Below, piece by piece: positions 1 to 7,720 of a DNA stretch of 38,327 nt. The stretch comes from Actinoplanes siamensis (GTDB taxonomy: Bacteria; Actinomycetota; Actinomycetes; Mycobacteriales; Micromonosporaceae), in assembly GCF_016862395.1 (NCBI RefSeq), contig NZ_BOMW01000055.1, positions 1 to 38,327 of the forward strand. Reading direction: 5' to 3'. Under the pieces are notes generated by a model. The model had not been told where the DNA came from, did no database searches, and worked only from the letters and a program-made list of their open reading frames with translations. Each line of letters begins with the position of its first letter. Within the stretch, counting starts at the first letter, position 1. The position numbers and the translations under genes are program-made.

Positions 1-47
1 GGGGGAGGGCGGCGGCGTGCCGGAGCGGCCGAACCGCGGGCCGGCGG

Positions 48-1028
48 TCACGACGCGATCCGTTCGCTGGCGACCCGGCGGCGGAAGACCCAGTAGGACC
101 AGGCCTGGTACGCCAGGACGCCGGGCAGGACGATCACGCCGGCGACGGTGACGACCTTGAGGGCGGACGGCGTGGCCGCCGCCTCCGCGCGGGTCAGCGA
201 CCACATCGGGTCCAGCGTGCTGCGCAGCACCACCGAGCCGTGCGCGGTGAAGACCGCGACGACCCCGCCGGCCACCCCGAGCGCGGTGACGGTGAACGCC
301 CACGCCTCGCGGCCCTGCCGGGCCAGCATGCCGGCGATGAAGCTGATCACCGCGGCGGCCAGCGTCAGGCGCGAGCCGGTGCCGATGCCGGCCAGCAGCA
401 GGCCGACCGTGCCCAGGTTGCCGGCGTTGCGGGCGAGCGCGGACGCCCGCCGCCGCACCGGGCCGGTGGTGCGCAGGGCCAGGAACGTCGCGCCGAGCAG
501 TACCGTGCCGAGCAGCGCGGCCAGCGCGCCGAGGCCGGCGGCCGGGGTGAGCAGCGGGGAGAGGCTGCGGCCGAGACCGTTTCCGGTCACCGTGCCGTCC
601 GCGCCGAGGGCCAGGCCGTGCACGAAGACGCCGAGTTGCGCGCCCCAGAGCAGCACCACGCCCGCGGAGGATGCGCAGAGCAGCCGGTCGCAGCGCCGGC
701 GCCAGGCCGGGGAGTCGTGCTTGCCACGGAACTCCAGCGCCACGCCGCGCACCGCGAGCAGCAGCAGGATGCCGACCATCGGCAGGTACAGCCCGGCCAG
801 CAGGACCGCGTACCAGTCGGGGAACGCGGCGAAGGTGACGCCGATCGCGGCGACCAGCCAGACCTCGTTGCCGTCCCAGAACGGGCCGATGGTGCGGATC
901 GCGGCGCCACGCTCGTGCTCGTCGCGGCCGAGGAACGGGGCCAGCACGCCGACGCCGAAGTCGAAGCCCTCGAGGACGAAGTAGAGCACCCAGGCGAGGA
1001 CGAGGATCGCGAACCAGAAGGTGATCAT
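48..1028 (-). CDS. cydB: Cytochrome bd quinol oxidase subunit II (CydB)
   Basis: Second subunit of the membrane quinol:O2 oxidoreductase, a high-affinity, non-proton-pumping terminal oxidase. The 326-residue product starts MITFWFAILVLAW and carries the family hallmark GFDFGVGVLAPFLGRDEHER close to the N-terminus, followed by GPFWDGNEVW, with about eight hydrophobic membrane segments. The ATG at 1028 was chosen because the CydB homology begins exactly there, 8 bp after the cydA stop; the frame stays open further upstream but that part is only an antisense shadow of cydA. A tail with basic residues (FRRRVASERIAS) ends the protein. It forms an operon with cydA. In many actinobacteria cydDC follows; that region is outside the window, so I cannot say whether it does here. 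Confidence 0.96.
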   Translation of the reverse strand: MITFWFAILVLAWVLYFVLEGFDFGVGVLAPFLGRDEHERGAAIRTIGPFWDGNEVWLVAAIGVTFAAFPDWYAVLLAGLYLPMVGILLLLAVRGVALEFRGKHDSPAWRRRCDRLLCASSAGVVLLWGAQLGVFVHGLALGADGTVTGNGLGRSLSPLLTPAAGLGALAALLGTVLLGATFLALRTTGPVRRRASALARNAGNLGTVGLLLAGIGTGSRLTLAAAVISFIAGMLARQGREAWAFTVTALGVAGGVVAVFTAHGSVVLRSTLDPMWSLTRAEAAATPSALKVVTVAGVIVLPGVLAYQAWSYWVFRRRVASERIAS

Positions 1029-1036
1029 CGGTGCTC

Positions 1037-2452
1037 CTAGTAGGCGGGGACCGGCTCGGCGTCGGCCGGCCGGCCGGCGGGCTCCGGAGCGAGCGGCTTG
1101 CGCGACAGGTGGACGACCAGCTTGTACCAGGCCACCGCGAGCAATCCGTAGACCAAGGTGAATCCGCCCAGCGACAGCAGCACCTCGGCGCTGGTGAGGC
1201 CGGGGGAGATCCCGTCGGAGACCTTGGAGATGCCGAACGCGAGCCAGGGCTGCCGCGCGGTCTCGGTGAAGATCCAGCCGAACGTGTTGGCGGCCGCCGG
1301 CAGCAGCGGCGAGAGCAGCAGGATCCGCTTGGTCCAGCCCGGCACCCCGGCGCCCATCTGCAGGAACGCGGGCAGGAGCGGGAGCCGCCAGGTGCGTTCG
1401 GAGGAAACCCACAGGTAGTACGCGGCGAGCGCCATCCCCGCCACGCCGGCGCCGATCATCAGCCGGAACGTCCAGAACGCCACCGGGATCATCGGCACGT
1501 AGCTGCCCGGGCCGAACTGGGCGGTGTACTGCGCCTGCAGGTCGTCGATGCCCTGCACGGTCCCGCCGAACGACCCGGTGCCCAGGAGCGACAGCAGGTG
1601 CGGGATCTCGATGGTCAGGAACGGCTTCTCGTGACCGAGCCTGCCGATCGCGAGGACCGAGAACGGCGCCCCGGTGGTGGTCTCGTAGAGCGCCTCGGCG
1701 GCGGCCATCTTCATCGGCTGCACCGCGGTCATCACCTTGCCCAGGTGGTCGCCGGTGATCGCGGTCAGCGCGCCGCCGACCAGCATCAGCCAGGCGCCGA
1801 GCCGGGCCAGTGTGCGGAACGCGCGGTCGGCGGCGAGCCGCCACACGCCGATCGCCAGGAGCAGGCCGCCGCCGGCCATCGCGGCCCCGGCCATGGTGTG
1901 CGGGAACGCCGCGAGCACCACCTCGTTGGTCAGCAGCTCGCCGAAGCTGGTCAGGTGGGCCCGCCCGGTCACCGGGTCCAGCGCGTACGCCACCGGGTTC
2001 TGCATGAAGGAGTTGCCGGCCAGGATGATGTACGCGGAGAGCAGCGTCCCGGCCGCGACGACCACGATCGTGGCGGCGTGCACCTTGCGGGGGAGCCGGT
2101 CCCACCCGAAGTACCACAGCGCGAGGAACGTCGCCTCCAGGAAGAACGCGAGCATTCCCTCCACGGCCAGGGTCGGGCCGAACACGTCGCCGTAGAACTT
2201 GGCGAACGCGCTCCAGCCGAGCCCGAACTGGAACTCCTGCACCAGCCCGGTGACCACGCCGACCGCGAACGTGACGATCAGCAGCTTGCCGACGAACTTG
2301 GTGAGCAGCAGGTGTCTCTCGGCGCGGGTGCGCAGCCAGGTGAGGTGCAGACCGGCCGCGGCCGCGGACAGGCAGATCGACAGCGGCACGAACAGGTAGT
2401 GATAGATCGTCACGACGGCGAACTGCAGCCGGGTCAGGTCGAGCACGTCCAT
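1037..2452 (-). CDS. cydA: Cytochrome bd quinol oxidase subunit I (CydA)
   Basis: Haem-carrying catalytic subunit of cytochrome bd oxidase, 471 residues with about nine membrane helices. The N-terminus MDVLDLTRLQFAVVTIYHYLFVPLSI contains the conserved haem-ligand histidine (H18). Later family blocks such as GWSAFAKFYGDVFGPTLAVEG, NSFMQNPVA and the short quinol loop near HEKPFLTIEIPHLLSLL are all visible. The ATG at 2452 is preceded by a GGGGGA Shine-Dalgarno with good spacing. It is the first gene of the leftward cydAB unit. Its promoter region, 2453-2528, is shared with the divergent BlaI-type repressor and filled with inverted repeats, so repression by that regulator is a reasonable inference. 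No Rex-like TTGTGAANNNNTTCACAA box is visible there. Confidence 0.97.
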   Translation of the reverse strand: MDVLDLTRLQFAVVTIYHYLFVPLSICLSAAAAGLHLTWLRTRAERHLLLTKFVGKLLIVTFAVGVVTGLVQEFQFGLGWSAFAKFYGDVFGPTLAVEGMLAFFLEATFLALWYFGWDRLPRKVHAATIVVVAAGTLLSAYIILAGNSFMQNPVAYALDPVTGRAHLTSFGELLTNEVVLAAFPHTMAGAAMAGGGLLLAIGVWRLAADRAFRTLARLGAWLMLVGGALTAITGDHLGKVMTAVQPMKMAAAEALYETTTGAPFSVLAIGRLGHEKPFLTIEIPHLLSLLGTGSFGGTVQGIDDLQAQYTAQFGPGSYVPMIPVAFWTFRLMIGAGVAGMALAAYYLWVSSERTWRLPLLPAFLQMGAGVPGWTKRILLLSPLLPAAANTFGWIFTETARQPWLAFGISKVSDGISPGLTSAEVLLSLGGFTLVYGLLAVAWYKLVVHLSRKPLAPEPAGRPADAEPVPAY

Positions 2453-2465
2453 CGGGTGTCCCCCT

Positions 2466-2502
2466 CTACGACTCTTCGTAGTAGATACTACGAGACGTAG
2501 TA
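2466..2502. promoter_or_regulatory. Interlocking BlaI/MecI-type operator palindromes
   Basis: Three dyads share half-sites of the form TACTACG/CGTAGTA: CTACGA-CTCT-TCGTAG (2466-2481), CGTAGTA-GA-TACTACG (2477-2492) and TACTACG-AGA-CGTAGTA (2486-2502). Such TAC(T/G)A-type dyads are the known kind of target for BlaI/MecI/CopY winged-helix dimers. The block lies between the cydA and BlaI-type start codons and could control both. Direct sequence observation for the repeats; binding is inferred. Confidence 0.7.
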
Positions 2503-2528
2503 CGACCGGCCCTAGTAGGATGGGTCAC

Positions 2529-2879
2529 ATGGCATTAGGCGACCTTGAGCGTGAGGTCATGACGCAGCTGTGGGACGCTTCCGAGCCGCTGACCGTGCGG
2601 CAGGTGCACGAGCTCCTCGGCCGCGAGCGCGACCTGGCGTACACGACAGTGATGACCGTCCTCGACCGTCTCGCGAAGAAGAAGCTGGTCGTTCAGCAAC
2701 GAGCGGACCGGGCCTACCGGTACGCCCCGGCGCAGTCCCGCGCGGAGATGACCGCCGCGCTGATGTTCGACGCGCTCAGCGCCACTCCCGATCAGGACGC
2801 CGCACTGGCATACTTCCTCGGTCAGTTGCCACCCGGCGCGATCCGAGCCGCCCTGGACGCCACACCGAAAGAGACGTGA
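2529..2879 (+). CDS. BlaI/MecI/CopY-family transcriptional repressor
   Basis: A 116-residue dimeric winged-helix repressor. MALGDLEREVMTQLWD, the LTVRQVHELLG recognition region, AYTTVMTVLDRLAKKKLV and the wing DRAYRYAPAQS are standard BlaI-family signatures, and the short C-terminal helices (ALAYFLGQLPPG) form the dimer region. An ATG at 2520 is in frame, but the AGGA at 2517-2520 is correctly placed only for the ATG at 2529, so that start is preferred. The gene overlaps the M56 peptidase gene by GTGA, the normal BlaI-BlaR arrangement. In the family, the partner peptidase cleaves the repressor on sensing a signal. Here the divergent neighbour is cytochrome bd oxidase, not a beta-lactamase, which suggests a redox, haem or metal signal (inference). 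Confidence 0.93.
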   Translation: MALGDLEREVMTQLWDASEPLTVRQVHELLGRERDLAYTTVMTVLDRLAKKKLVVQQRADRAYRYAPAQSRAEMTAALMFDALSATPDQDAALAYFLGQLPPGAIRAALDATPKET

Positions 2880-3793
2880 CCGCACTTCTGCTGGGAGCCC
2901 TCGGGCTGACCCTCTCGCTGGCCGTCCCGGGCGTCCTGGCCGGCGCCCGCTGGCCGGACCGTGCCCCGGTCGCCGCCGTGCTGCTCTGGCAGGCGCTCAC
3001 CCTGACGTCTGTGCTCTGCGCGCTCGGCGTGGTGCTGGCCGCGCCCGAGGAGATGACCCGGGCGGCCGGCGCCGACCACCCGTGGACCGTGGTGGCGCTG
3101 GTCCTCTCGCTGGCGGTGGCCGCCACCATCGTGATCCGGCTGCTGATCTCGCTGATCAAGGTGAGCGCGCGGGCCCGGGCCCGGCGCGAGCGTCATCGGA
3201 TGCTCGCCGACCTGCTGGACCGCGCGGAACGGCACCGCGAGCTGGGTGGCGGCGAGGTGCGGGTGCTGGACGGGGCGCTGCCGCTGGCCTACTGCGTGCC
3301 GGGGCGTGAACCGCGGGTGGTGCTCAGCGACGCGGTGCTGCGGATCCTCGACCGTGAACAGGTGGACGCGGTGCTGGAGCACGAGCGGGCGCACCTGCGG
3401 CACAAGCACGAGCTGGTGATGGAGTCGTTCACGGCGTTCTACCAGGCGGTGCCCCGCCCGTTGCGGTCCAGGGCGCCGCTCGACGCCGTACACCTGCTGC
3501 TCGAAATGGTCTCCGACGATGCCGCGCGGCGCCGGGCGGGCCCGGCGCCGCTGCGGGCCGCCTTGGCCCGGTTGTCGGACGCCGTCCCCCTTGCGGAGGA
3601 GGCGCCGGCCGACCCGGCGGGTGAATCCCGCCGCCGCCGGCTCGACCGGCTGGCCGGCCCGGCTCCGAACTCGACAGGGCTGTCGGTCCTCGCCGGGGTC
3701 GCCGCCGTCGGCCTGCTGGTGTTACCCACAGTGATACTGGTCGTGCCCTGGTTGGATCAGGCCCTGGACGCGTGGCCGTTTCGTTCACTGTGA
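2876..3793 (+). CDS. M56-family (BlaR1-like) membrane metallopeptidase
   Basis: A 305-residue integral membrane zinc peptidase. The GTG start at 2876 overlaps the repressor stop (GTGA). Hydrophobic segments lie near residues 1-20, 35-60, 70-95 and at the C-terminus (VLAGVAAVGLLVLPTVILVV). The HExxH zinc motif is in VLEHERAHLRHKHELV (first His about residue 169). There is no C-terminal penicillin-binding sensor domain, so this is the short actinobacterial type rather than true BlaR1. By family knowledge it should inactivate the BlaI-type repressor encoded just upstream. What it senses cannot be read from the sequence. Confidence 0.9.
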   Translation: MTALLLGALGLTLSLAVPGVLAGARWPDRAPVAAVLLWQALTLTSVLCALGVVLAAPEEMTRAAGADHPWTVVALVLSLAVAATIVIRLLISLIKVSARARARRERHRMLADLLDRAERHRELGGGEVRVLDGALPLAYCVPGREPRVVLSDAVLRILDREQVDAVLEHERAHLRHKHELVMESFTAFYQAVPRPLRSRAPLDAVHLLLEMVSDDAARRRAGPAPLRAALARLSDAVPLAEEAPADPAGESRRRRLDRLAGPAPNSTGLSVLAGVAAVGLLVLPTVILVVPWLDQALDAWPFRSL

Positions 3794-3860
3794 GTGCCAG
3801 TGGCTGTGCGGGTAGTTTCCCTGCGGGCGTGCGCTTCATTTGCCTGCATGATCCGAGTAC

Positions 3861-4030
3861 GGTGGTCCCCGGTTCGGCAGCCCCCCATCGTCCAACCCGG
3901 CCGATCTGACGAACCACCGCCTAATCGCCGCGAGGCGAGCCGGGGACCCAGGTACCCGGGGTGCAGCCACAAGTACTGTGGCCGGGCGCGCTTCCCGCCC
4001 GAACCCGTCAGCTAACCCGGTCGGCGGCCG
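3861..4030 (+). ncRNA. c-di-AMP riboswitch (ydaO-yuaA type)
   Basis: The leader of the NlpC/P60 gene carries the conserved parts of the actinobacterial ydaO motif. The 5' stem GGTCCCCGG (about 3864-3872) pairs with CCGGGGACC (about 3940-3948). The segments CTAATCGCCGCGAGGCGAGC and CCCGAACCCGTCAGCTAACC, then CGGTCGGCGG, lie in the right order, just before the SD and start at 4058. This class binds cyclic di-AMP and in actinobacteria usually sits upstream of cell-wall hydrolase genes, where ligand binding generally turns expression off. Boundaries are approximate because they were read by eye. Confidence 0.88.
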
Positions 4031-4057
4031 AGTGGGAAGAAAGGACAACGCACCTAC

Positions 4058-5038
4058 GTGAAACGGATAGGCGCGCGGGGTGTGCTGCGCGGTCTGCTCT
4101 GCGCCGTCACCGCTGCCGGACTCGTTGTCACCGGACCTGTCGTTGCCCACGCCACGCCTTCGCCGTCCAGTGTCGAAGATCAGATCGACAAGCGGTGGAA
4201 CGAGCTCGAGCCCGTCATCGAGGACTACAACGACGTGCACGGGAAGCTCCTGAAGCTGCAGAAGCAGCAGAAGGATCTGAACAAGACGCTCGCGCCGCTG
4301 CAGAAGAAGGTGGACGCGGCGATGGAGGACGTGCGCGGCTTGGCGTCGGACGCCTACATGCAGGGCCCGCCGACTGCCGTCGCCGCGATCCTGAGTGGCT
4401 CGCCGAGCAGCCTGACCGAGAAGCTCTCGCTCCTCGAACAGCTGGCCAGCAGCCGTCAGGAGTCGATCAGCGGCGTCGTGAAGCTCCGCGACAAGTACGC
4501 CGCCGACAAGGAGAAGGTGGACGCTCTGGCCACCGAGATCTCCACCCGCGACGCCGACCTCAAGCAGAAGAAGTCGGCGATCGAGAAGGAGATCAACTCC
4601 CTGCAGAAGGAGCGGATCAAGGCGTACGGCGCGGCGGGTGCCAGCGACGGGCCGTACAAGACGGGTCCGTGCCCGGTCGACTACACCAACGACAAGGGCG
4701 GCCGTGCCGCTCAGCGGGCGTGCGACCTGATCGGCAAGCCCTACGTCTTCGGTTCCGAGGGTCCGAACAGCTACGACTGCTCGGGCCTGACGAAGGAGGC
4801 CTGGGCCGCCGTCGGCGTGCATCTCGAGCACTACACGAAGGATCAGTGGGCGTCCGGCAGGTCGGTGAGCCGGAGCCAGTTGAAGCCGGGTGACCTGGTC
4901 TTCTACTACTCCGACGTGCACCACGTGGCCATCTACATCGGTGGCGGCATGGTGGTCCACGCCCCGCACACGGGCGACTTCGTGCGGATGGCGACGATCG
5001 ACCGCGGTCCGATCGCCGGCTACCGCCGGCCGGGCTAG
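4058..5038 (+). CDS. Secreted NlpC/P60 (C40) peptidoglycan peptidase
   Basis: A 326-residue exported endopeptidase expected to cut stem peptides of peptidoglycan. The first ~35 residues form a signal peptide (basic MKRIGARGVLR, hydrophobic core, AHA cleavage region). Residues about 45-200 are heptad-rich coiled coil (KLLKLQKQQKDLNKTLAPLQKKVDAA and similar), as in RipA-like hydrolases. The C-terminal catalytic domain has the triad: Cys about 241 in YDCSG, His about 289 in HHVAIYIGGG, and a third His in VVHAPHTG. The GTG at 4058 follows a purine-rich GGAAGAAAGGA. Expression is probably governed by the c-di-AMP riboswitch immediately upstream, and a strong hairpin follows the stop. Confidence 0.94.
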   Translation: MKRIGARGVLRGLLCAVTAAGLVVTGPVVAHATPSPSSVEDQIDKRWNELEPVIEDYNDVHGKLLKLQKQQKDLNKTLAPLQKKVDAAMEDVRGLASDAYMQGPPTAVAAILSGSPSSLTEKLSLLEQLASSRQESISGVVKLRDKYAADKEKVDALATEISTRDADLKQKKSAIEKEINSLQKERIKAYGAAGASDGPYKTGPCPVDYTNDKGGRAAQRACDLIGKPYVFGSEGPNSYDCSGLTKEAWAAVGVHLEHYTKDQWASGRSVSRSQLKPGDLVFYYSDVHHVAIYIGGGMVVHAPHTGDFVRMATIDRGPIAGYRRPG

Positions 5039-5056
5039 GACCGGGCCGAGGTCCGA

Positions 5057-5090
5057 GGGCCGCTTCCGGGTTCTTCCCGGGAGCGGCCCT
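5057..5090 (+). terminator. Hairpin terminator after the NlpC/P60 gene
   Basis: GGGCCGCT (5057-5064) pairs with AGCGGCCC (5082-5089), extended by CCGGG (5066-5070) with CCCGG (5076-5080) around a TTCTT loop. This gives a nearly continuous 14-bp stem 18 bp after the stop codon. There is only a short TT after it, usual for high-GC actinomycete terminators. Confidence 0.8.
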
Positions 5091-5239
5091 TCGCATTGCC
5101 TCGGTACGCCGCGGCCGGCCCCGCTTTCGGCCGGACGTTTTCCGGCCGCTCCGGCGCCCGGCGTGACCGGGCACACAGCAGTGGGGCCGCGTCGTTCCGG
5201 CCGCTCGCGGATCGACAGGGGCGGGCATAATCGCGTCTC

Positions 5240-6484
5240 ATGAGCGACGCCTTGATCGACAGCCTCACCGCGGCGGTGCGGGCCCGCCCCGACGACCTGC
5301 CGCTGCGGCTGCACCTGGCCGAGTTGCTGGTCGCGGCGGGGCGCGGCGCGGAGGCGATCGAGCATGCCGCTCAGGTGCTCAGCCGGGAGCCGGGCAACGA
5401 GACCGCTCGGACCCTGATGACGTCGGCGCTGGCGCCGCCGGCCGGCCCACGCAGCGAGCCGGGCACGGGCGCGGACACGCGTGGAGAGGCGGGCCCGGGC
5501 GCGGACGGGTCCGCGGCTCCGCGCGTCGACTGGGCCGCCATGGAGCAGCAGTTCGGTGACGTGGTCCCGCCCCGCTTCGCGACCGCGGAGGACGCCGCGG
5601 ACCGTACGTTCGACGTCGAGCGCTCCACCGTCACCCTCGCCGACGTCGGCGGCATGGCGGAGGTAAAGAAACGCCTCGAGGTCTCCTTCCTCGGCCCGCT
5701 GCGCAACCCGAAGCTGCGCAGCCTGTTCGGCAAGAGCCTGCGCGGCGGCCTGCTCCTCTACGGCCCGCCCGGCTGCGGCAAGACGTTTCTGGCCCGAGCG
5801 GTCGCCGGGGAGATGGGCGCCGCGTTCCTCTCGCTGTCCATCACCGACGTGCTGAACATGTGGGTGGGCAGCTCCGAGCGCAACCTGCACGACCTGTTCG
5901 AGTCGGCCCGCGGCCACGCGCCGTGCGTGCTGTTCCTGGACGAGATCGACGCGCTCGGGCACAAGCGCAGCCAGCTGCACTCGTCCGCGATGCGGACCGT
6001 GGTCAACCAGCTGCTCACCGAGCTGGACGGGGTACAGGGCGGCAACGAGGGCGTCTTCGTGCTGGCCGCGACGAACGCCCCGTGGGACGTGGACGCCGCG
6101 CTGCGCCGGCCGGGGCGCCTGGACCGTACCGTGCTGGTGCTTCCTCCGGACCGCCCGGCGCGCGCCGCCATTGTCGAGTACCACCTGCGGGACCGCCCGG
6201 TCGCGGGCGTCGACCTGGACGCGGTCGCCGCGGCGACCGAGAACTTCTCCGGCGCCGACCTGGCGCACCTGTGCGAGACCGCCGCCGAGTACGCGATGCG
6301 CGACTCCATCGCCACCGGCGAGATTCGCATGATCAACCAGGCGGACGTGCTGGCCGCGGCCCGTGAGGTCCGGCCGTCCACCGACGCCTGGTTCACCACC
6401 GCCCGCAACGTCGCCATGTTCGCCAATCAGAACGGTGAATACGACGACCTGGCCGCGTACCTCAAGAAGCGCAAATCCCGGTGA
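5240..6484 (+). CDS. AAA+ ATPase with N-terminal TPR-like segment
   Basis: A 414-residue soluble ATPase of the classic AAA (FtsH/Cdc48-like) clade. Residues 1-60 look like one or two TPR helices (PLRLHLAELLVAAGRGAEAIEHAAQVL), followed by an acidic/Gly-Pro linker to about residue 95. The AAA module has LADVGGMAEVKKRLE, Walker A GPPGCGKT (about 174-181), Walker B VLFLDEIDALG (about 230-240), sensor 1 LAATNAPWDVD and the arginine-finger region RRPGRLDRTV, then a C-terminal helical lid. There is no protease domain and no membrane anchor. It overlaps the next gene (GTGA), so the two products probably work together. The substrate is unknown; a remodelling or unfoldase role follows only from the family. 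Confidence 0.9.
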   Translation: MSDALIDSLTAAVRARPDDLPLRLHLAELLVAAGRGAEAIEHAAQVLSREPGNETARTLMTSALAPPAGPRSEPGTGADTRGEAGPGADGSAAPRVDWAAMEQQFGDVVPPRFATAEDAADRTFDVERSTVTLADVGGMAEVKKRLEVSFLGPLRNPKLRSLFGKSLRGGLLLYGPPGCGKTFLARAVAGEMGAAFLSLSITDVLNMWVGSSERNLHDLFESARGHAPCVLFLDEIDALGHKRSQLHSSAMRTVVNQLLTELDGVQGGNEGVFVLAATNAPWDVDAALRRPGRLDRTVLVLPPDRPARAAIVEYHLRDRPVAGVDLDAVAAATENFSGADLAHLCETAAEYAMRDSIATGEIRMINQADVLAAAREVRPSTDAWFTTARNVAMFANQNGEYDDLAAYLKKRKSR

Positions 6485-7497
6485 CGGCGGCGTCGCGCGC
6501 GCGACTGCTCGCCCAGCTGGGCCGTTTCGACCAAGCCGAGGCGGAGCTGCGCCGGGAACTGGTCGCCAGGCCGGCCGATCCGGAACTGCTCGCGCTGCTG
6601 GCCGCGGTGCTGCGGGTGAACGGGCGGCCGCACGACGGGCTCGCCGCCGCGGACGCCGCGGTGCACGCCGAGCCGGGGTCGGCCGGGGCGCACGCGGAAC
6701 GTGCGGAGAATCTGATCGCGCTGGGCCGTACGGAAGAATCGATCGAAGCCGCGAGCGAAGCGGTGCGGCTGCGGCCCGGCGAGCCCGAGACCCATCGGGT
6801 CCTGGCCCGTGCGCACACCGCGAGCCGGGATTTCCCGCGTGCCCGGGCCGCGGCCCGGCAAGCGCTGGCGTTCGGTCCGCGGTCGGTGCCCAGCCTGCTG
6901 ACGCTGGCCGAGGTGGAACGCGTCGCGGGGCGCCGGCGGGCCGCCGCGCGGGCCACCCGGGCCGCGCTCGCCGAGGATCCCGGCCATCCCGGCGGCCGCT
7001 GGCTGATCGCCCTGCTCGACGCGGAGCGGCTGCACGTCGGTGACGCCATGCGCGGACTGCGCGAGCTAGCCGCCGACCATCCGGCCCGGCTCCGCGGCGA
7101 GGCGCTCGCGTGGCCGGTTCTCGGGGTGCTGGCCGGGCTGCGACGTGGGCTGGCGGTGGGGGTGCCGCTGACCGCCGGCGTGCGCCTGGCGGCCTACCGG
7201 TGGCCGCCCGCGGGCCTCTTCGCGCAGGCGCTGGCCCTGATGGTGGCGGTGGTCATGGTGTCCTTCGCGGCCCGGGTGCTGCTGCCGGCCGGACGCCTGC
7301 CGTGGCGGAGCCTGAGCTTGCTGCCGCGGCGCGCGGTGATCACCGAGTTGGTCGCGGCGGGCGTGTCGGTCGCGCTGCTGATGTGGTACGGCGCCAGCGC
7401 GCTCTGGTGGCCGCTCCCGTGCGCCGCGGCGGCCGCCGCTCTGGTGATCGTTTCGGGAGTATTTCGGATGCGGGTTACATCACTAAACACGCGCTAA
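6481..7497 (+). CDS. TPR-repeat protein with C-terminal membrane segments
   Basis: A 338-residue protein. Residues 1-200 consist of tetratricopeptide-type helix pairs (LAQLGRFDQAEAELRRELVARPADPELLALLAAVL and three to four further units), a protein-protein scaffold. Residues about 205-335 contain roughly four hydrophobic segments (ALAWPVLGVLAGLRRGLAVG, LFAQALALMVAVVMVSFAARVLL, ELVAAGVSVALLMWYGASALW, AAAAALVIVSGVF). The GTG start overlaps the stop of the AAA+ ATPase gene. A plausible reading is a membrane adaptor that recruits the ATPase, since both carry TPR-like helices. I do not recognise a named family. Confidence 0.85.
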   Translation: MTAASRARLLAQLGRFDQAEAELRRELVARPADPELLALLAAVLRVNGRPHDGLAAADAAVHAEPGSAGAHAERAENLIALGRTEESIEAASEAVRLRPGEPETHRVLARAHTASRDFPRARAAARQALAFGPRSVPSLLTLAEVERVAGRRRAAARATRAALAEDPGHPGGRWLIALLDAERLHVGDAMRGLRELAADHPARLRGEALAWPVLGVLAGLRRGLAVGVPLTAGVRLAAYRWPPAGLFAQALALMVAVVMVSFAARVLLPAGRLPWRSLSLLPRRAVITELVAAGVSVALLMWYGASALWWPLPCAAAAAALVIVSGVFRMRVTSLNTR

Positions 7498-7720
7498 AAC
7501 TTACCCATGTGGCAAGATCGCCGGATGCTGTGCGTCATGGGACATTCAGGTTCCGCTTGATCGGCCGTCACCGGACTGCCAGCGGCGTTGTATTTCCGCT
7601 GGTCATTCCTGGTGTTGCGGAGCGTCACTAGAGTGGCGCGGTGTCACGCGATGTGGCCATTTTTCGTTTTTTTCGCTCCGGCGTGTCCCCTGCGCCGGTC
7701 GGCTCAGCGAGGAGCTTGCC

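Noticed and set aside
1..47. Possible start of cydD or other downstream gene
   Set aside because: Only 47 GC-rich bases without start or motif; nothing can be claimed.
3836..6268. An 810-codon leftward open frame
   Set aside because: It covers the riboswitch, the NlpC/P60 gene and the AAA+ gene on the other strand, has no family features and reflects GC-skewed third positions.
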